64,000 bases of DNA. Source: Mycolicibacterium moriokaense. GTDB lineage: Bacteria; Actinomycetota; Actinomycetes; Mycobacteriales; Mycobacteriaceae. Of the stretch, positions 32,590 through 41,857 are shown piece after piece. Location: contig NZ_QQBJ01000004.1 in assembly GCF_003347205.1 (NCBI RefSeq), positions 310,001-374,000 of the forward strand, in the 5' to 3' direction. Numbering within the stretch: position 1 is the stretch's first letter; each line of letters begins with the position of its first letter. The notes below the pieces were generated by a model. The model saw nothing but the letters and a program-made list of their open reading frames with translations, ran no database searches and had not been told where the DNA came from. Both the position numbers and the translations under genes were made by a program.

Positions 32590-33624
32590 TTGCTGTCACG
32601 TATAAACCACGCAGGTCACGTTGCATGTTGTGGTGTGCTCATTTTGATCGCCTGCGTTGTGACGAGCTGCACATCCAATCTGTCCGACACGCCGCCGCCG
32701 ACCATCGCGCCCGCGCAGGCCGCGCAGTCTCCCCCGGCCGGCACGGCGCCCGCGGGGGCGATACGACCGGCGCCCGGCCACGCGACGGCCGCGCTGTTCG
32801 ACCCCGCGACCGCGTCGCTGGCGGTGCTGGCCCCCGACAAGGCAGGACACGCGGTGCTCACCGTGATGCCGGCGACCGGTGCCGGCCGCGCCGTGTCGCT
32901 GTCGGCTCCGGCCACGGCGATGACGGGCGACGACCATGGTCGCGTCTACGCCGCGACACGCGGCGGGTACTTCGAGGTCGACCTTGCACAGGGGCGGGTC
33001 AACCGGGTGCCGGTCGACGGCCAGGAGGGCACCGACTTCACCGCCATCGCCCGTCGCGACGACGGCAAGCTGGTGCTGGGCAGCGCCGACGGTGCGGTGT
33101 ACACGCTGAGCTCGCAGACCGCCGTCGGCGCCGAGTTGAAGATCTTCGCCCGGGTCGATGCCCTGGTCACCTATCAAAATACGGCCGTGGTGCTCGACCG
33201 CGGCCAGACGTCGGTGACCACAGTGGATCCCAGCGGGACCCGGGCCGCGCAGTCGCTTCGCGCGGGCGAGGGAGCCACCAGCATGGCCGTCGACCAGCAG
33301 GGACGGGTGTTGGTCGCCGACACCCGCGGCGGGGCGCTGTTGGTGTTCGGCACCGATCCGCTGATGCTGCGGCAGCGCTACCCGGTGCCCGACGCGCCCT
33401 ACGGCGTCGCCGGCTCGTCGCGGCTGGCCTGGGTGTCACAGACCGCCACGAATACGGTCATTGGTTACGATCTGGCCACTGGAATACCTGTCGAGAAGGT
33501 GCGTTATCCAACCGTGCAGCAGCCCAACTCCCTGGCTTTCGACCAAGCGTCTGGCACCCTGTATGTGGTGTCGGGTACCGGGGCAGGAGTGCAGGTGATC
33601 ACGAACGCCGGAGGCGTGCGATGA
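32590..33624 (+). CDS. lppL: Lipoprotein LppL-like (beta-propeller)
   Basis: About 344 residues. A hydrophobic signal segment (CCGVLILIACVVTSC) ends in a lipobox with Cys at about residue 27, then a Pro/Ala-rich linker. The rest has repeating strand motifs (DDHGRVYAATRGGYFEVDL, FTAIARRDDGKLVLGSADGAVYTL, MAVDQQGRVLVADTRGGALLVFGTD), a YncE/SMP-30-like propeller. It matches M. tuberculosis LppL (Rv2138) in sequence pattern and position. The start is uncertain: there is no ATG near the signal, and TTG at 32590 was chosen as the nearest plausible codon. Confidence 0.78.
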   Translation: MLSRINHAGHVACCGVLILIACVVTSCTSNLSDTPPPTIAPAQAAQSPPAGTAPAGAIRPAPGHATAALFDPATASLAVLAPDKAGHAVLTVMPATGAGRAVSLSAPATAMTGDDHGRVYAATRGGYFEVDLAQGRVNRVPVDGQEGTDFTAIARRDDGKLVLGSADGAVYTLSSQTAVGAELKIFARVDALVTYQNTAVVLDRGQTSVTTVDPSGTRAAQSLRAGEGATSMAVDQQGRVLVADTRGGALLVFGTDPLMLRQRYPVPDAPYGVAGSSRLAWVSQTATNTVIGYDLATGIPVEKVRYPTVQQPNSLAFDQASGTLYVVSGTGAGVQVITNAGGVR

Positions 33625-33650
33625 CCAACGCCGCCGGAGGCTGCCTGTGA
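33621..33650 (+). CDS. Nine-codon overlapping mini-ORF between lppL and DUF5703
   Basis: ATG at 33621 overlaps the lppL stop (ATGA) and reads MTNAAGGCL before a TGA at 33648-33650 that in turn overlaps the GTG of the next gene (GTGA). It would carry ribosomes across the 22-nt gap in a coupled chain. It is probably a coupling device, not a functional peptide. It could also be chance. Confidence 0.35.
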   Translation: MTNAAGGCL

Positions 33651-33904
33651 CGGCCGTTCAGCGCGGTCGCATGCCGCCGGGATGGGATACCGATCTTTCG
33701 GACGAATACGAGTGGGTGCCGCTGCGGCTGCCACCGGACCTGACCCGTATCAGCGCGTCCACCCGGCTGTCCATCGAAGCCGAGTACCGCGGCTGGGAGT
33801 TGACCCGCGTCCGGCTCTACACCGACGGTAGCCGCCGAGTGTTGTTGCGGCGCAAGAAATCCGCGATCGGCAGCCAAGACGTCGCCGACCAGCCGGCGAT
33901 GTAG
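33647..33904 (+). CDS. DUF5703 family small protein
   Basis: An 85-residue protein with the actinobacterial DUF5703 pattern: [16 protein letters not shown] followed by [31 protein letters not shown]. The fold looks like a compact alpha/beta unit with a basic C-terminal half. It is conserved directly before pyrD, and here only 2 bp separate it from the pyrD start. The function is unknown. The GTG start lies in the GTGA overlap with the preceding mini-ORF. Confidence 0.78.
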   Translation: MTAVQRGRMPPGWDTDLSDEYEWVPLRLPPDLTRISASTRLSIEAEYRGWELTRVRLYTDGSRRVLLRRKKSAIGSQDVADQPAM

Positions 33905-33906
33905 AG

Positions 33907-34971
33907 GTGGTGTACGGCGCGGTTCGGCGGGCGTTCTTCCTGGTCCCCGCCGAGCGCATCCACACCGTGGTGTTCAGGGCGCTGCGCGCGGGCACCGCGA
34001 CGTCGCCGTCCCGTCGGGCGCTCAAATCTCGGCTGGCCCCGCACGACCCGGTGCTGGCGAGCACGGTGTTCGGCGTCCGCTTCCCCGGGCCGATGGGGCT
34101 GGCGGCCGGCTTCGACAAGAACGGCGTCGGGTTGGCCACCTGGGGTGCGCTCGGGTTCGGGTACGCCGAAGTCGGCACCGTCACCGCGCAGGCCCAGCCG
34201 GGCAATCCGCCACCCAGGCTGTTCCGCCTGCCGCAGGACCGGGCGCTGCTCAACCGACTGGGTTTCAACAACAACGGCGCAGGTGAACTCGCACTCCGAT
34301 TGGCCCGGCACACACCCGATGTGCCGATCGGCGTCAACATCGGCAAGACCAAGGCCGTCCCGGTCGACCGCGCGGTCGACGACTACCGAGCCAGCGCCCG
34401 GTTGGTCGGCCCGCTCGCGGCCTACCTCGTGGTCAACGTCAGCTCACCCAATACGCCGGGCCTGCGCGATCTGCAGGCCGTCGAGTCCTTGCGGCCCATC
34501 CTGGCGGCGGTGCGGGAGGAGACCAGCACGCCGGTGCTGGTGAAGATCGCACCGGATCTGTCCGACTCCGATATCGACGAGATCGCTGATCTGGCAGTCG
34601 AATTGGGGTTGGCGGGCATAGTCGCGACGAACACCACGGTCTCGCGCGACGGCCTGGCCACACCTGGGGTGGACGCGCTCGGCCCCGGCGGCATCTCGGG
34701 CCCTCCGGTCGCGCGGCGATCGGCCGAGGTGTTGCGGCGGCTGTATGCCCGTGTGGGCGACCGACTGGTGCTGATCAGTGTCGGCGGCATCGAGACCGCC
34801 GACGATGCGTGGGACCGCATCACCGCGGGGGCCTCACTGCTGCAGGGCTACACCGGCTTCGTCTACGGCGGCGGCCTGTGGGCCAAAAAGATTCACGACG
34901 GTCTTGCCGACCGCCTGCACGCGGGTGGCTTCACGTCGCTGGCCGACGCCGTCGGCTCGGCCGCGCGCTGA
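33907..34971 (+). CDS. pyrD: Dihydroorotate dehydrogenase (quinone), class 2
   Basis: Fourth step of pyrimidine synthesis, dihydroorotate to orotate with electrons to quinone; 354 residues. The N-terminal helical extension (about 1-45) marks the membrane-associated class 2 enzyme. FMN and substrate sites are [53 protein letters not shown] (catalytic Ser), [18 protein letters not shown] and [14 protein letters not shown]. Start GTG. Confidence 0.94.
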   Translation: MVYGAVRRAFFLVPAERIHTVVFRALRAGTATSPSRRALKSRLAPHDPVLASTVFGVRFPGPMGLAAGFDKNGVGLATWGALGFGYAEVGTVTAQAQPGNPPPRLFRLPQDRALLNRLGFNNNGAGELALRLARHTPDVPIGVNIGKTKAVPVDRAVDDYRASARLVGPLAAYLVVNVSSPNTPGLRDLQAVESLRPILAAVREETSTPVLVKIAPDLSDSDIDEIADLAVELGLAGIVATNTTVSRDGLATPGVDALGPGGISGPPVARRSAEVLRRLYARVGDRLVLISVGGIETADDAWDRITAGASLLQGYTGFVYGGGLWAKKIHDGLADRLHAGGFTSLADAVGSAAR

Positions 34972-35502
34972 CTAGTTCTGCTCGTAGGTGCCGTGGATGA
35001 CGGCCCGCGCGATCGCCTGCTGGAACAGGTTGAAGCCCAGGTAGGCCGGGGTGGCGCCCTCGGGCAGGTCCAGCTTGTCCACACCCACCGCATGGACGAC
35101 GACGTAGTAGCGGTGCACGCCGTGTCCCGGCGGCGGCGCCGCGCCGATGAAGCGCTTGACACTAGCGTCGTTGGCCAGCGTCACCGCGTTTCCCGGCAGG
35201 TCGCTGCCGTCGCCCGCGCCGGCGGGCAGATCGGTCACGGTGGCGGGCAGATCGGCGACCGCCCAATGCCAGAAGCCCGACGCCGTCGGCGCATCGGGGT
35301 CATACACCGTCACCGCGAAGCTGCGCGTCTCCTCGGGAAAGCCCGACCAACTCAGCTGGGGCGACACATCTTCGCCGCCCGCGCCCATGATGCCGCTCAC
35401 CTGGTCGTTGGCCCATCCGCCGCCGTCGGTGAACGACTCGGAGGTCAGCGTGAACGACGGCAACTTCGGCAGGTGGTCGTAGGTGTTGTACGGAAAAGCC
35501 AT
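34972..35502 (-). CDS. YbhB/YbcL-type phosphatidylethanolamine-binding protein
   Basis: A 176-residue PEBP (Raf kinase inhibitor-like) protein corresponding to Rv2140c. The ligand pocket is marked by [28 protein letters not shown] and [14 protein letters not shown], then [19 protein letters not shown]. These are the canonical CBR1 and CBR2 motifs (DPDAP and GxHR). The stop abuts the end of the convergent pyrD directly. The natural ligand in bacteria is unknown. Confidence 0.9.
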   Translation of the reverse strand: MAFPYNTYDHLPKLPSFTLTSESFTDGGGWANDQVSGIMGAGGEDVSPQLSWSGFPEETRSFAVTVYDPDAPTASGFWHWAVADLPATVTDLPAGAGDGSDLPGNAVTLANDASVKRFIGAAPPPGHGVHRYYVVVHAVGVDKLDLPEGATPAYLGFNLFQQAIARAVIHGTYEQN

Positions 35503-35525
35503 GACTGGTCCTTTCGAATTGTGTT

Positions 35526-36869
35526 CTAGCAGTGCAGCAGAAAGTGCTCGAGAACCTGGGCGCCGAACGTCAGCGCATCAACGGGTACCCGCTCGTCGAC
35601 GCCGTGGAACAGCGCCGCGAAATCCAGGTCCGGCGGCAGCTTCAGCGGCGCGAAGCCGAAGCAGCGAATCCCCAGCCGGGCGAAGTGTTTTGCATCGGTG
35701 CCACCCGAGAGCATGTAGGGCACCGTGCGGGCGTCGGGGTCCGCGGCCAGGATCGCGTTGTTCATCGCGTCGAGAAGGTCGCCGTCGAAGCCGGTCTCAT
35801 ACGACGGCAGGTCGACGATCCATTCGCGGGAGACGTCGGGGCCGATGATCTCGTCGACCTCACGTTCGAACTCGGCCAGCCGACCGGGCAGCACGCGGCA
35901 GTCGATCACCGCCTCGGCGGTCGCGGGGATCACGTTGGCCTTGTACCCGGCCTTGAGCATGGTCGGGTTGGCGGTGTCACGCAGCGTGGCCCCGACGATC
36001 CGGGCGATCCCGCCGAGCTTGGCGATGGCGCCCTCCAGATCCGGCGAGGCCGTGTCGAAGGAGTAGCCGGTCTCTTCGGCGACCGCGGTCAGGAACTGCT
36101 CGACGGAGTCGGTCAGCACCACCGGGAACTGGTGGCGGCCCAGCTTGGCGGCGGCCTCCGCGACCGCCGTGACCGCGTTGTTGTCGTGGATCATCGAGCC
36201 GTGGCCCGCGCGCCCGCGCGCGGTCAGCCGCATCCACATCATCGCTTTTTCGGCCGTTTCGATCAGGTAGAGCGTGCGCTCGCCGCCGTCGCGCTTGGGG
36301 ATCGTCAGCGAGAACCCGCCGACCTCCCCGACCGCCTCGGTGACGCCCTCGAACAGGTCGGGCCGATTCTCCACCAACCATTTGCACCCGTACTTGCCGC
36401 CGGCCTCTTCGTCGGAAACGAACGCGAACACCAGGTCACGCGGCGGCACGGTGCCGGAGCGTTTGAACGCGCGGGCGACCGCGATCATCATGCCGACCAT
36501 GTCTTTCATGTCGACGGCGCCGCGACCCCACACATAGCCGTCCTCGAGCGCCCCGGAAAACGGGTGCACGCTCCAGTCCGACGCCTCCGCGGGCACCACA
36601 TCCAGGTGTCCGTGCAGCATCAGCGCCCCGCGCGAGGAATCGGCCCCCTTGAGCCGGGCGAACACATTCGCCCGGCCGGGTGCTCCTGCCTCGACGTATT
36701 CGGTCTCATACCCGACCTCGTGCAGCTGCTCGGCGACCCACTGCGCGCACTCGGCCTCGCCATTCGTGGTGGCCGGCTCGCCGGTGTTGGACGTGTCGAA
36801 CCGGATCAGCGCGCGGACCAGGTCAACGACTTCCTCATCGGGTCTTGTCACAGTCCCCCTTCCTACCAC
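35526..36869 (-). CDS. M20-family metallopeptidase (Rv2141c-like)
   Basis: A 447-residue zinc amidohydrolase/peptidase of the M20 (DapE/ArgE) family. Metal ligands are in [13 protein letters not shown] (His, Asp), [13 protein letters not shown] (bridging Asp), FVSDEEAGG (catalytic Glu pair) and the C-terminal [12 protein letters not shown] (His). A dimerisation domain lies between (about 190-310). Annotated in mycobacteria as DapE2-like, but it is not the lysine-pathway DapE by sequence alone. Substrate unknown, likely an N-acyl amino acid or dipeptide. Confidence 0.88.
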   Translation of the reverse strand: MVGRGTVTRPDEEVVDLVRALIRFDTSNTGEPATTNGEAECAQWVAEQLHEVGYETEYVEAGAPGRANVFARLKGADSSRGALMLHGHLDVVPAEASDWSVHPFSGALEDGYVWGRGAVDMKDMVGMMIAVARAFKRSGTVPPRDLVFAFVSDEEAGGKYGCKWLVENRPDLFEGVTEAVGEVGGFSLTIPKRDGGERTLYLIETAEKAMMWMRLTARGRAGHGSMIHDNNAVTAVAEAAAKLGRHQFPVVLTDSVEQFLTAVAEETGYSFDTASPDLEGAIAKLGGIARIVGATLRDTANPTMLKAGYKANVIPATAEAVIDCRVLPGRLAEFEREVDEIIGPDVSREWIVDLPSYETGFDGDLLDAMNNAILAADPDARTVPYMLSGGTDAKHFARLGIRCFGFAPLKLPPDLDFAALFHGVDERVPVDALTFGAQVLEHFLLHC

Positions 36870-36932
36870 TGACGCCCTCGCCGGGTTTGGGCCACGGCCC
36901 GCCGATCCGATAGCCTTAGCTGCCCAGAGCAG

Positions 36933-37018
36933 GTCCGAGTGGCGGAATGGCAGACGCGCTAGCTTGAGGTGCTAGTGCCCTATTAACGGGCGTGGGGGTT
37001 CAAGTCCCCCCTCGGACA
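36933..37018 (+). tRNA. tRNA-Leu (anticodon GAG)
   Basis: An 86-nt class II tRNA. The acceptor stem is GTCCGAG (36933-36939) with CTCGGAC (37011-37017) and discriminator A at 37018; no CCA is encoded. The anticodon stem CTAGC/GCTAG encloses TTGAGGT, giving anticodon GAG (36966-36968), which reads CUC/CUU leucine codons. A long variable arm (TGCCC-TATTAAC-GGGCG) is present. The T arm is GGGGG-TTCAAGT-CCCCC. The 3' end is the insertion site of the mobile element that follows. Confidence 0.97.
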
Positions 37019-38646
37019 CGTCCGGCGACACGACTTAGGTCGGCCGTCGCCTTGACTCGTCGCAGACGCGGATCGTAGTCGAGGCGCAGGCCCAGGCTTG
37101 CGTATACCTGAGCGCGTTCCGCCCCGGTTGCCTCACCAAGCACTGCTGACAGCCCGCCCAATTCCTCAACCAACTCGCTGATTTGTGCGGCAGTCATGAC
37201 GCGAGGTCGCTCCGCTTGCTCAAGACGGACCTTCAGCTCGTCGCGCTCGGCGGTGCGGCGGCGCAATGCAACAGTCAAATCCTCAACGGCCACACCAGAC
37301 TCCACGGCGGTAACCAGAGCAGCAACCTTCGCATTCGCCTCGCTGAGCTGGCGCTGCAAGGCCGCGTAGCCAGCCCCTGCTACCGGGTCCGCGTCTTGCC
37401 CGCGTGCCAAGTCGGCCGGATCGGCCAGGGTGGCGATCCATTCGTCAAGTCGCGCAGTCACCTCATCTTCACGGAGGTAGACGGTGCGCGGGTGATCACT
37501 CAGGTCCGCGGGTACCGAACGCGACTTACCGAGCTCACAACGGTAGAGGATGCGTGTTGTTCGCTTCCCGACGCGGGCAGCGCCCTGCATCCGCCGTCCA
37601 CATGCGGCACAGAACAGCAGCCCACGCAGTGCATATGGCACTGTTGACTCTCTGCTGCAAACAAGACCGGGACCCCGCCGCGCCTGCATCCGAAGACGAA
37701 CAGCCTGCGCTAGTTCGTCACGGATCAGCGCTTCATGCGTGCGGCGTTCTGGTGCGATCCAGTCGGCCTCATCACGCCACCGCATACGAGTCTCATACCC
37801 CGCAGCGACATCATCGGGGTTGACCAGAACCTCGTATTTCTCCTGCTTGCCCCAAACACGGATACCGCGGTACGCCGGGTTGTCGAGTATCGCGCGGATC
37901 GCCGAATGGGACCATCCTCGTGGGTCACGATGCCGATTCCGTGCCGGGTCGTACTGGCTCGGTGACGGTACACCATCGTCGGTGAGCCGTTGCGCGATAT
38001 AGCGCAGGCCCGCTCCGTCGGCGTACATGCGGTAGATCCGCTCGACGACCGAAGATGTCGCGGGGTCGGGTTCGAGGCGGTGAAGCCGCTGCCCAAGATT
38101 GGCCTTGGCAGGGTTTGGATGCGGGCCGGCATCGACGAGCCGGTAACCGTAGGGTGGTCGACCACCGAGATATCTGGCGGTGTCCTGCGCGAGTGCTGAC
38201 ATCGCCGTACGGACGCGCATTTGGATTCGAGCGCGCTCTCCCTTGCTCATGCCGCCGAACAGAGTCATCACCAGGTCGTGTGCCTCGGAGCCGGGATCGA
38301 CCGCTCCGCCGACCTCGGGTACCCACAGGCCAACTCCGTAGTGCGTGAGGACAGGGAAGGTGAGCGCGAACTGCGGCCCGTAGAACGCACGGGCGGGTTC
38401 CCCAATCACTACGGCATCAAAGCTACGGTCCCGACAAGCGACATCAGCAAGCAGACGTGACGCCTCTGGCCTGCGCTTCCACGGCAGTGAACGGCTCTGT
38501 CCCACATCGAAGTAGTCGGCGGCGATGAATCCGCCGTGCGGAGTGATCAGGTCCATGGCACGCCGCTTCTGCCAGCTGCGGCTCGCCTCCGGGTCTTGAG
38601 CGTCCTCCGTGCTCACTCGGCCATAGAAGGCGAACCTCAGGCTCAC
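37000..38646 (-). CDS. Large serine recombinase (integrase)
   Basis: A 548-residue site-specific recombinase. The N-terminal resolvase domain has catalytic Ser12 (FYGRVST) and the GMSKGERARIQMRVRTAM helix E. A recombinase domain follows (GGRPPYGYRL ... GWSHSAIRAILDNPAYRGIRVWG), then a zinc ribbon (LLFCAACGRRMQ ... YRCELG) and a coiled-coil segment (about 430-500). The GTG start overlaps the stop of the small gene upstream by 4 bp. The stop lies inside the tRNA-Leu T arm, so the last five residues (VRGGT) are encoded by the complement of the tRNA. It integrates and, with a directionality factor, excises the element. Confidence 0.92.
   Translation of the reverse strand: MSLRFAFYGRVSTEDAQDPEASRSWQKRRAMDLITPHGGFIAADYFDVGQSRSLPWKRRPEASRLLADVACRDRSFDAVVIGEPARAFYGPQFALTFPVLTHYGVGLWVPEVGGAVDPGSEAHDLVMTLFGGMSKGERARIQMRVRTAMSALAQDTARYLGGRPPYGYRLVDAGPHPNPAKANLGQRLHRLEPDPATSSVVERIYRMYADGAGLRYIAQRLTDDGVPSPSQYDPARNRHRDPRGWSHSAIRAILDNPAYRGIRVWGKQEKYEVLVNPDDVAAGYETRMRWRDEADWIAPERRTHEALIRDELAQAVRLRMQARRGPGLVCSRESTVPYALRGLLFCAACGRRMQGAARVGKRTTRILYRCELGKSRSVPADLSDHPRTVYLREDEVTARLDEWIATLADPADLARGQDADPVAGAGYAALQRQLSEANAKVAALVTAVESGVAVEDLTVALRRRTAERDELKVRLEQAERPRVMTAAQISELVEELGGLSAVLGEATGAERAQVYASLGLRLDYDPRLRRVKATADLSRVAGRVRGGT
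37011..37024. other. Candidate att junction of the integrated element
   Basis: The tRNA end flows into the element at a small dyad: CGGAC (37013-37017), central AC (37018-37019), GTCCG (37020-37024). Serine integrase sites are short imperfect dyads around a crossover dinucleotide, so the crossover may be at the last base of the tRNA. No duplicate of the tRNA 3' end was found near the element's far genes, which agrees with a serine rather than a tyrosine mechanism. Confidence 0.45.
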
Positions 38647-38840
38647 GCCACTCCCCTCCCTGATCCAAGCATCCGGTCCCGCACAGCCATTATCACGTGT
38701 ACCAGCGCGCGGTTGGCCTCGGACGGAAGTCGATATTGGTTGGGCACAACAATTTCAACACCCCCCTCTGACACCGTCGGCGCATCGGGACGAGCGTCAC
38801 ACCCGGAGCGAGCACGTGCTGCTCGGGACCTGTCAGCCAT
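38643..38840 (-). CDS. Small basic protein between rep and int (possible excision factor)
   Basis: A 65-residue protein starting MADRSRAARARSG, with a polar N-terminus and a C-terminal amphipathic helix (SEANRALVHVIMAVRDRMLG). The ATG at 38840 has AGGGGGAAG just upstream and overlaps the rep stop by 8 bp; the stop overlaps the int GTG by 4 bp. The fixed position directly before int is where AICEs usually encode Xis. No helix-turn-helix is evident, so a recombination directionality factor role is only a positional guess. Confidence 0.6.
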   Translation of the reverse strand: MADRSRAARARSGCDARPDAPTVSEGGVEIVVPNQYRLPSEANRALVHVIMAVRDRMLGSGRGVA

Positions 38841-40338
38841 CGCTTCCCCCTGGCGGATCCCATTGTTGATTGCGGGCTTGGCCACGGACTTCGATCAGTC
38901 CGATGCGGCGGGTGTGGATGTGTTGGACGGCCGCGGAGTAGATGAGGGTCCGGTCGCCGAGGCTGGTGGGGCCGGCACGATCGAATTCCCATGCCACCAG
39001 ATCATCGCCATCGGTGGAGTCGAGGCCGAGATCATGTTGGTGCGCAGTGCTTTTTAAACGTTGTTCACGGGTCCAGGCCGCGCGACGTTCGCGCAGCGCG
39101 GCCATCGTGGTGGAATAGCGGCGGGATTTGCTGGTGATGTGGCCCCGGTAGCCCAGGGTGTGCAGCCACCGACCGACACCGGCCAGTCCCTTATCGGCGA
39201 GTTGGCTGATGGCGGTCAGGATCGCCCGAACGTGGTCGCAGACATCGAGGTCAGCGATGGCCTCGGTGGAGATGCGTCGCGCGCTGATCCCGACGTCAGC
39301 TAAGGATTTGGTGACGTATTTCGCGAGGTAGCGAGCTACGCGGCGGCCTGGAAGAACCCCGCCGTGTGGTGAATCCTCCTGCACAGCAGGGCCGTCCGTG
39401 CCGGCGTGCCGGTTGTCGATGGGTTGGGTGTCGACTTGTGTGCCGAACCTGATCACCCGTGTCGCTGTATTTGAGGATGAGTCGGTGACCGTCACGGCCA
39501 CGGTTCGAACGGCCTGTTGGATGATGGTGGCCAGTTCGGTTGCCGCAAGGGGCGCATGCCAGTCATGACCGCCAGAGTCATCGCTGTCGGGCGGGTCGAG
39601 GCGGATCAGGGCATGAATGTGCGGGATGAGCCGGGCTTGCAGTTCGACGACTTTGATGAAGCTGACCTGCACCGCATCCGGGTCGGCGCCCGAAGCGCGT
39701 AGCTCTCGGCGCAGTGTGCGTCGCAGGGTGATGGTGAAGCGTCGCCACAGTTCGGGCAGGTGCCATGTGAACAGGACATGCCCGGTGTAGTCGTAGCAGT
39801 TCGCGCAGATCGGCTGTCCCGCATAGATATCACCTTCGCCGTGGGTTGTGCTGCACCACAGTGGTTTTCCATGCGGGCATCGGCGGTAGCCGCCAGTGTG
39901 GTGGTGGTCGCGACACACACGCTGCTTCTTGTCGCCTGCACGCGCGGCGGCGTGAACAGGCCCGTAGCTAGGTGCGGTGAGGGTGACGAACACCTGCGGA
40001 CGATCGGCCACTGCTGCGGGGATGTTGTGGTGGCCGCCGGCGGTGCCAGCGTGCACGAGCTGCCACGTGTCGCGGGCGTACAGGTCTGAGCACGATGGGC
40101 ATACCTGTGCGCGGCGGTTGTTGCACCGTGTCCACACCACCCGATCGCGGCCTATCTCGTCGGTACCTCTGAGCTGGATGGGGTGGGCGCAGAAGCCAAC
40201 AGATTCCGCGCGCCGCCACCACGATTCGAACCCCGTCGAGGACGCGCGGCGCACCATCTGATCCACCACCGCATTGGTGTCGATCGAGCCGGGAACCCCG
40301 GGCAACACCAGCGTGGGGGCTGTCGTTGCAGTAGTCAC
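38833..40338 (-). CDS. RepSA-like rolling-circle replication initiator
   Basis: A 501-residue initiator of the pSAM2 RepSA type. Rolling-circle motif I is FVTLTAP (117-123), motif II is the metal-binding His pair HIH (240-242) in IPHIHALIRLD, and motif III is YLAKYVTKS with Tyr337/Tyr341 and Lys344. Zinc-type cysteine pairs (CPSC near 80, CANC near 178-181) precede the core. The GTG start overlaps the tra stop by 4 bp. It nicks the element's double-strand origin for replication after excision. The origin itself was not identified. Confidence 0.88.
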   Translation of the reverse strand: MTTATTAPTLVLPGVPGSIDTNAVVDQMVRRASSTGFESWWRRAESVGFCAHPIQLRGTDEIGRDRVVWTRCNNRRAQVCPSCSDLYARDTWQLVHAGTAGGHHNIPAAVADRPQVFVTLTAPSYGPVHAAARAGDKKQRVCRDHHHTGGYRRCPHGKPLWCSTTHGEGDIYAGQPICANCYDYTGHVLFTWHLPELWRRFTITLRRTLRRELRASGADPDAVQVSFIKVVELQARLIPHIHALIRLDPPDSDDSGGHDWHAPLAATELATIIQQAVRTVAVTVTDSSSNTATRVIRFGTQVDTQPIDNRHAGTDGPAVQEDSPHGGVLPGRRVARYLAKYVTKSLADVGISARRISTEAIADLDVCDHVRAILTAISQLADKGLAGVGRWLHTLGYRGHITSKSRRYSTTMAALRERRAAWTREQRLKSTAHQHDLGLDSTDGDDLVAWEFDRAGPTSLGDRTLIYSAAVQHIHTRRIGLIEVRGQARNQQWDPPGGSDG

Positions 40339-41768
40339 CGTTGACCCCGGGCGGTGTCGGTGCGCCCGCTGTTGGACTGGTTGGTTCGGGTCGCGGCACG
40401 AGGTGGCCGGAATCGTGCTGCCAGAGTGGCGATGTCGTGGTCGGCGACGTGAAATGCCCGTACCCGCACCGGTTGGGCCGTGCCATCGATCATCATGTAG
40501 CCCACACCGGGAGTGGTGTCGGAGATGTGATCGCAGTCGGCCCCCGCGTCGCGGGCGCCCTGGCCCAAAACCATGGTGGTTTGGGTGGCTTCGGTCAACC
40601 GCAACCCGATTCGCACGGTAAACAGCTGCCGCACCGGCAGGGTGTCTTTGGCCGGATCTTGCACCGCTGCCACCACCGAAATGCCGACGGCCCGGCCTTG
40701 GGAGAGCAGCAGGCCCAACAGCTGTTCAATTTCGCTGCGCACCTTGCGGTCGGTCACATACGCAGTCAGCGCGGCGATCTCATCGATCACCACCACGAAT
40801 AACGGCTCAGTCGGAGTCGGGGTGTGCATGCGCGTCTTGCCCCGTAACCGATTGGCGCGGGCGTGCATCACCTCCACTAGTTGCCGCAGCAGGTACAGGG
40901 TGGTGCCAGTGGCGTCGTGGGTGAACACCGTGAACATGGGTGCTCCGGCGCCCAGTTCCATGCCGCCTTTCGGGTCGATGACGCAGAGCCGCACTTGTCC
41001 GGTTTTCACGGCGGGGGCGAGGCCAGCGATCAGTGACCACAACACTGAACCTTTCCCCGCGCCGGTCGCGCCAGCCACGAGCAGGTGGTGGCCAAGCAGA
41101 GGTAGGTGCCACCAGTGGCGGGTTTCGGTGATCCCGACCCGCACCGACCCCACATCCACCGCAGTCGCCGTCGTGGGCATGGGCAGGGCAATCGGGTCGG
41201 CCAGCACGTCGCCGCGCATCAGGGTGATGCGTAGCTCTCCGGGCGCGGTCGCGCGGATGGCGATCCGGTCGGCACGCCAGGCGGCGGCTAGCGCCTCGGA
41301 TTGCTTGTGCCAATCAGCCAGGGAGTGGCCGGTGACCACTCGCAGCGCCAGGACGTCGGTCGTCTTGCCGATGCGCACCGACTGCAAGGTCGGCACCAAG
41401 GTGCGTTCGCCAAGTGTGGCGGTCAGGCCGTGCAGGGTGCACACCGATTGCCAGGTGCGGGTGTAGCGCGACCAGGTCAACCAGCGCCGCCGCACCTGCT
41501 CGGTGACCCATCCGTGAAACGATCGCAGGTCCAGCCACGCCCAGCCCGCATACGCGGCGGCGAAAGCAATACCGATGATCAGACCCGCGCGTGAGCCATG
41601 GGTAATGGCCATCGCCACGCTGGCGATGATCGGGATGCTGATGGCCGGGAACAGGACCGCCCACCACAGCAGATACCCGGCCGCTTTGAACAGTGAGAGG
41701 ATGAGGTCGGTGATCCAGTCGTCATCGTTGGATTGAGAGTTCTTGCTGTTTTTGTAGTTTGATGCCAT
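40335..41768 (-). CDS. FtsK/SpoIIIE-like DNA translocase (TraSA type)
   Basis: A 477-residue conjugation ATPase. Two membrane segments lie at about 24-50 and 61-80. The motor domain has Walker A GATGAGKGS (233-241), the FtsK signature IDPKGGMELG, and Walker B FVVVIDE (324-330), followed by LLSQGRAVGISVVAAVQDP. There is no gamma recognition domain. In AICEs such a protein alone moves double-stranded DNA between hyphae or cells. It is translated ahead of rep with a 4-bp overlap. Confidence 0.9.
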   Translation of the reverse strand: MASNYKNSKNSQSNDDDWITDLILSLFKAAGYLLWWAVLFPAISIPIIASVAMAITHGSRAGLIIGIAFAAAYAGWAWLDLRSFHGWVTEQVRRRWLTWSRYTRTWQSVCTLHGLTATLGERTLVPTLQSVRIGKTTDVLALRVVTGHSLADWHKQSEALAAAWRADRIAIRATAPGELRITLMRGDVLADPIALPMPTTATAVDVGSVRVGITETRHWWHLPLLGHHLLVAGATGAGKGSVLWSLIAGLAPAVKTGQVRLCVIDPKGGMELGAGAPMFTVFTHDATGTTLYLLRQLVEVMHARANRLRGKTRMHTPTPTEPLFVVVIDEIAALTAYVTDRKVRSEIEQLLGLLLSQGRAVGISVVAAVQDPAKDTLPVRQLFTVRIGLRLTEATQTTMVLGQGARDAGADCDHISDTTPGVGYMMIDGTAQPVRVRAFHVADHDIATLAARFRPPRAATRTNQSNSGRTDTARGQR

Positions 41769-41857
41769 GACAGGCGTCCCTCTGGTGAGTGAATGGTCGA
41801 TAGCAGCTCACGTGCTGGGGCGCGACACCCACGAGCGCCGCGCCCCAGCAAATGGGG

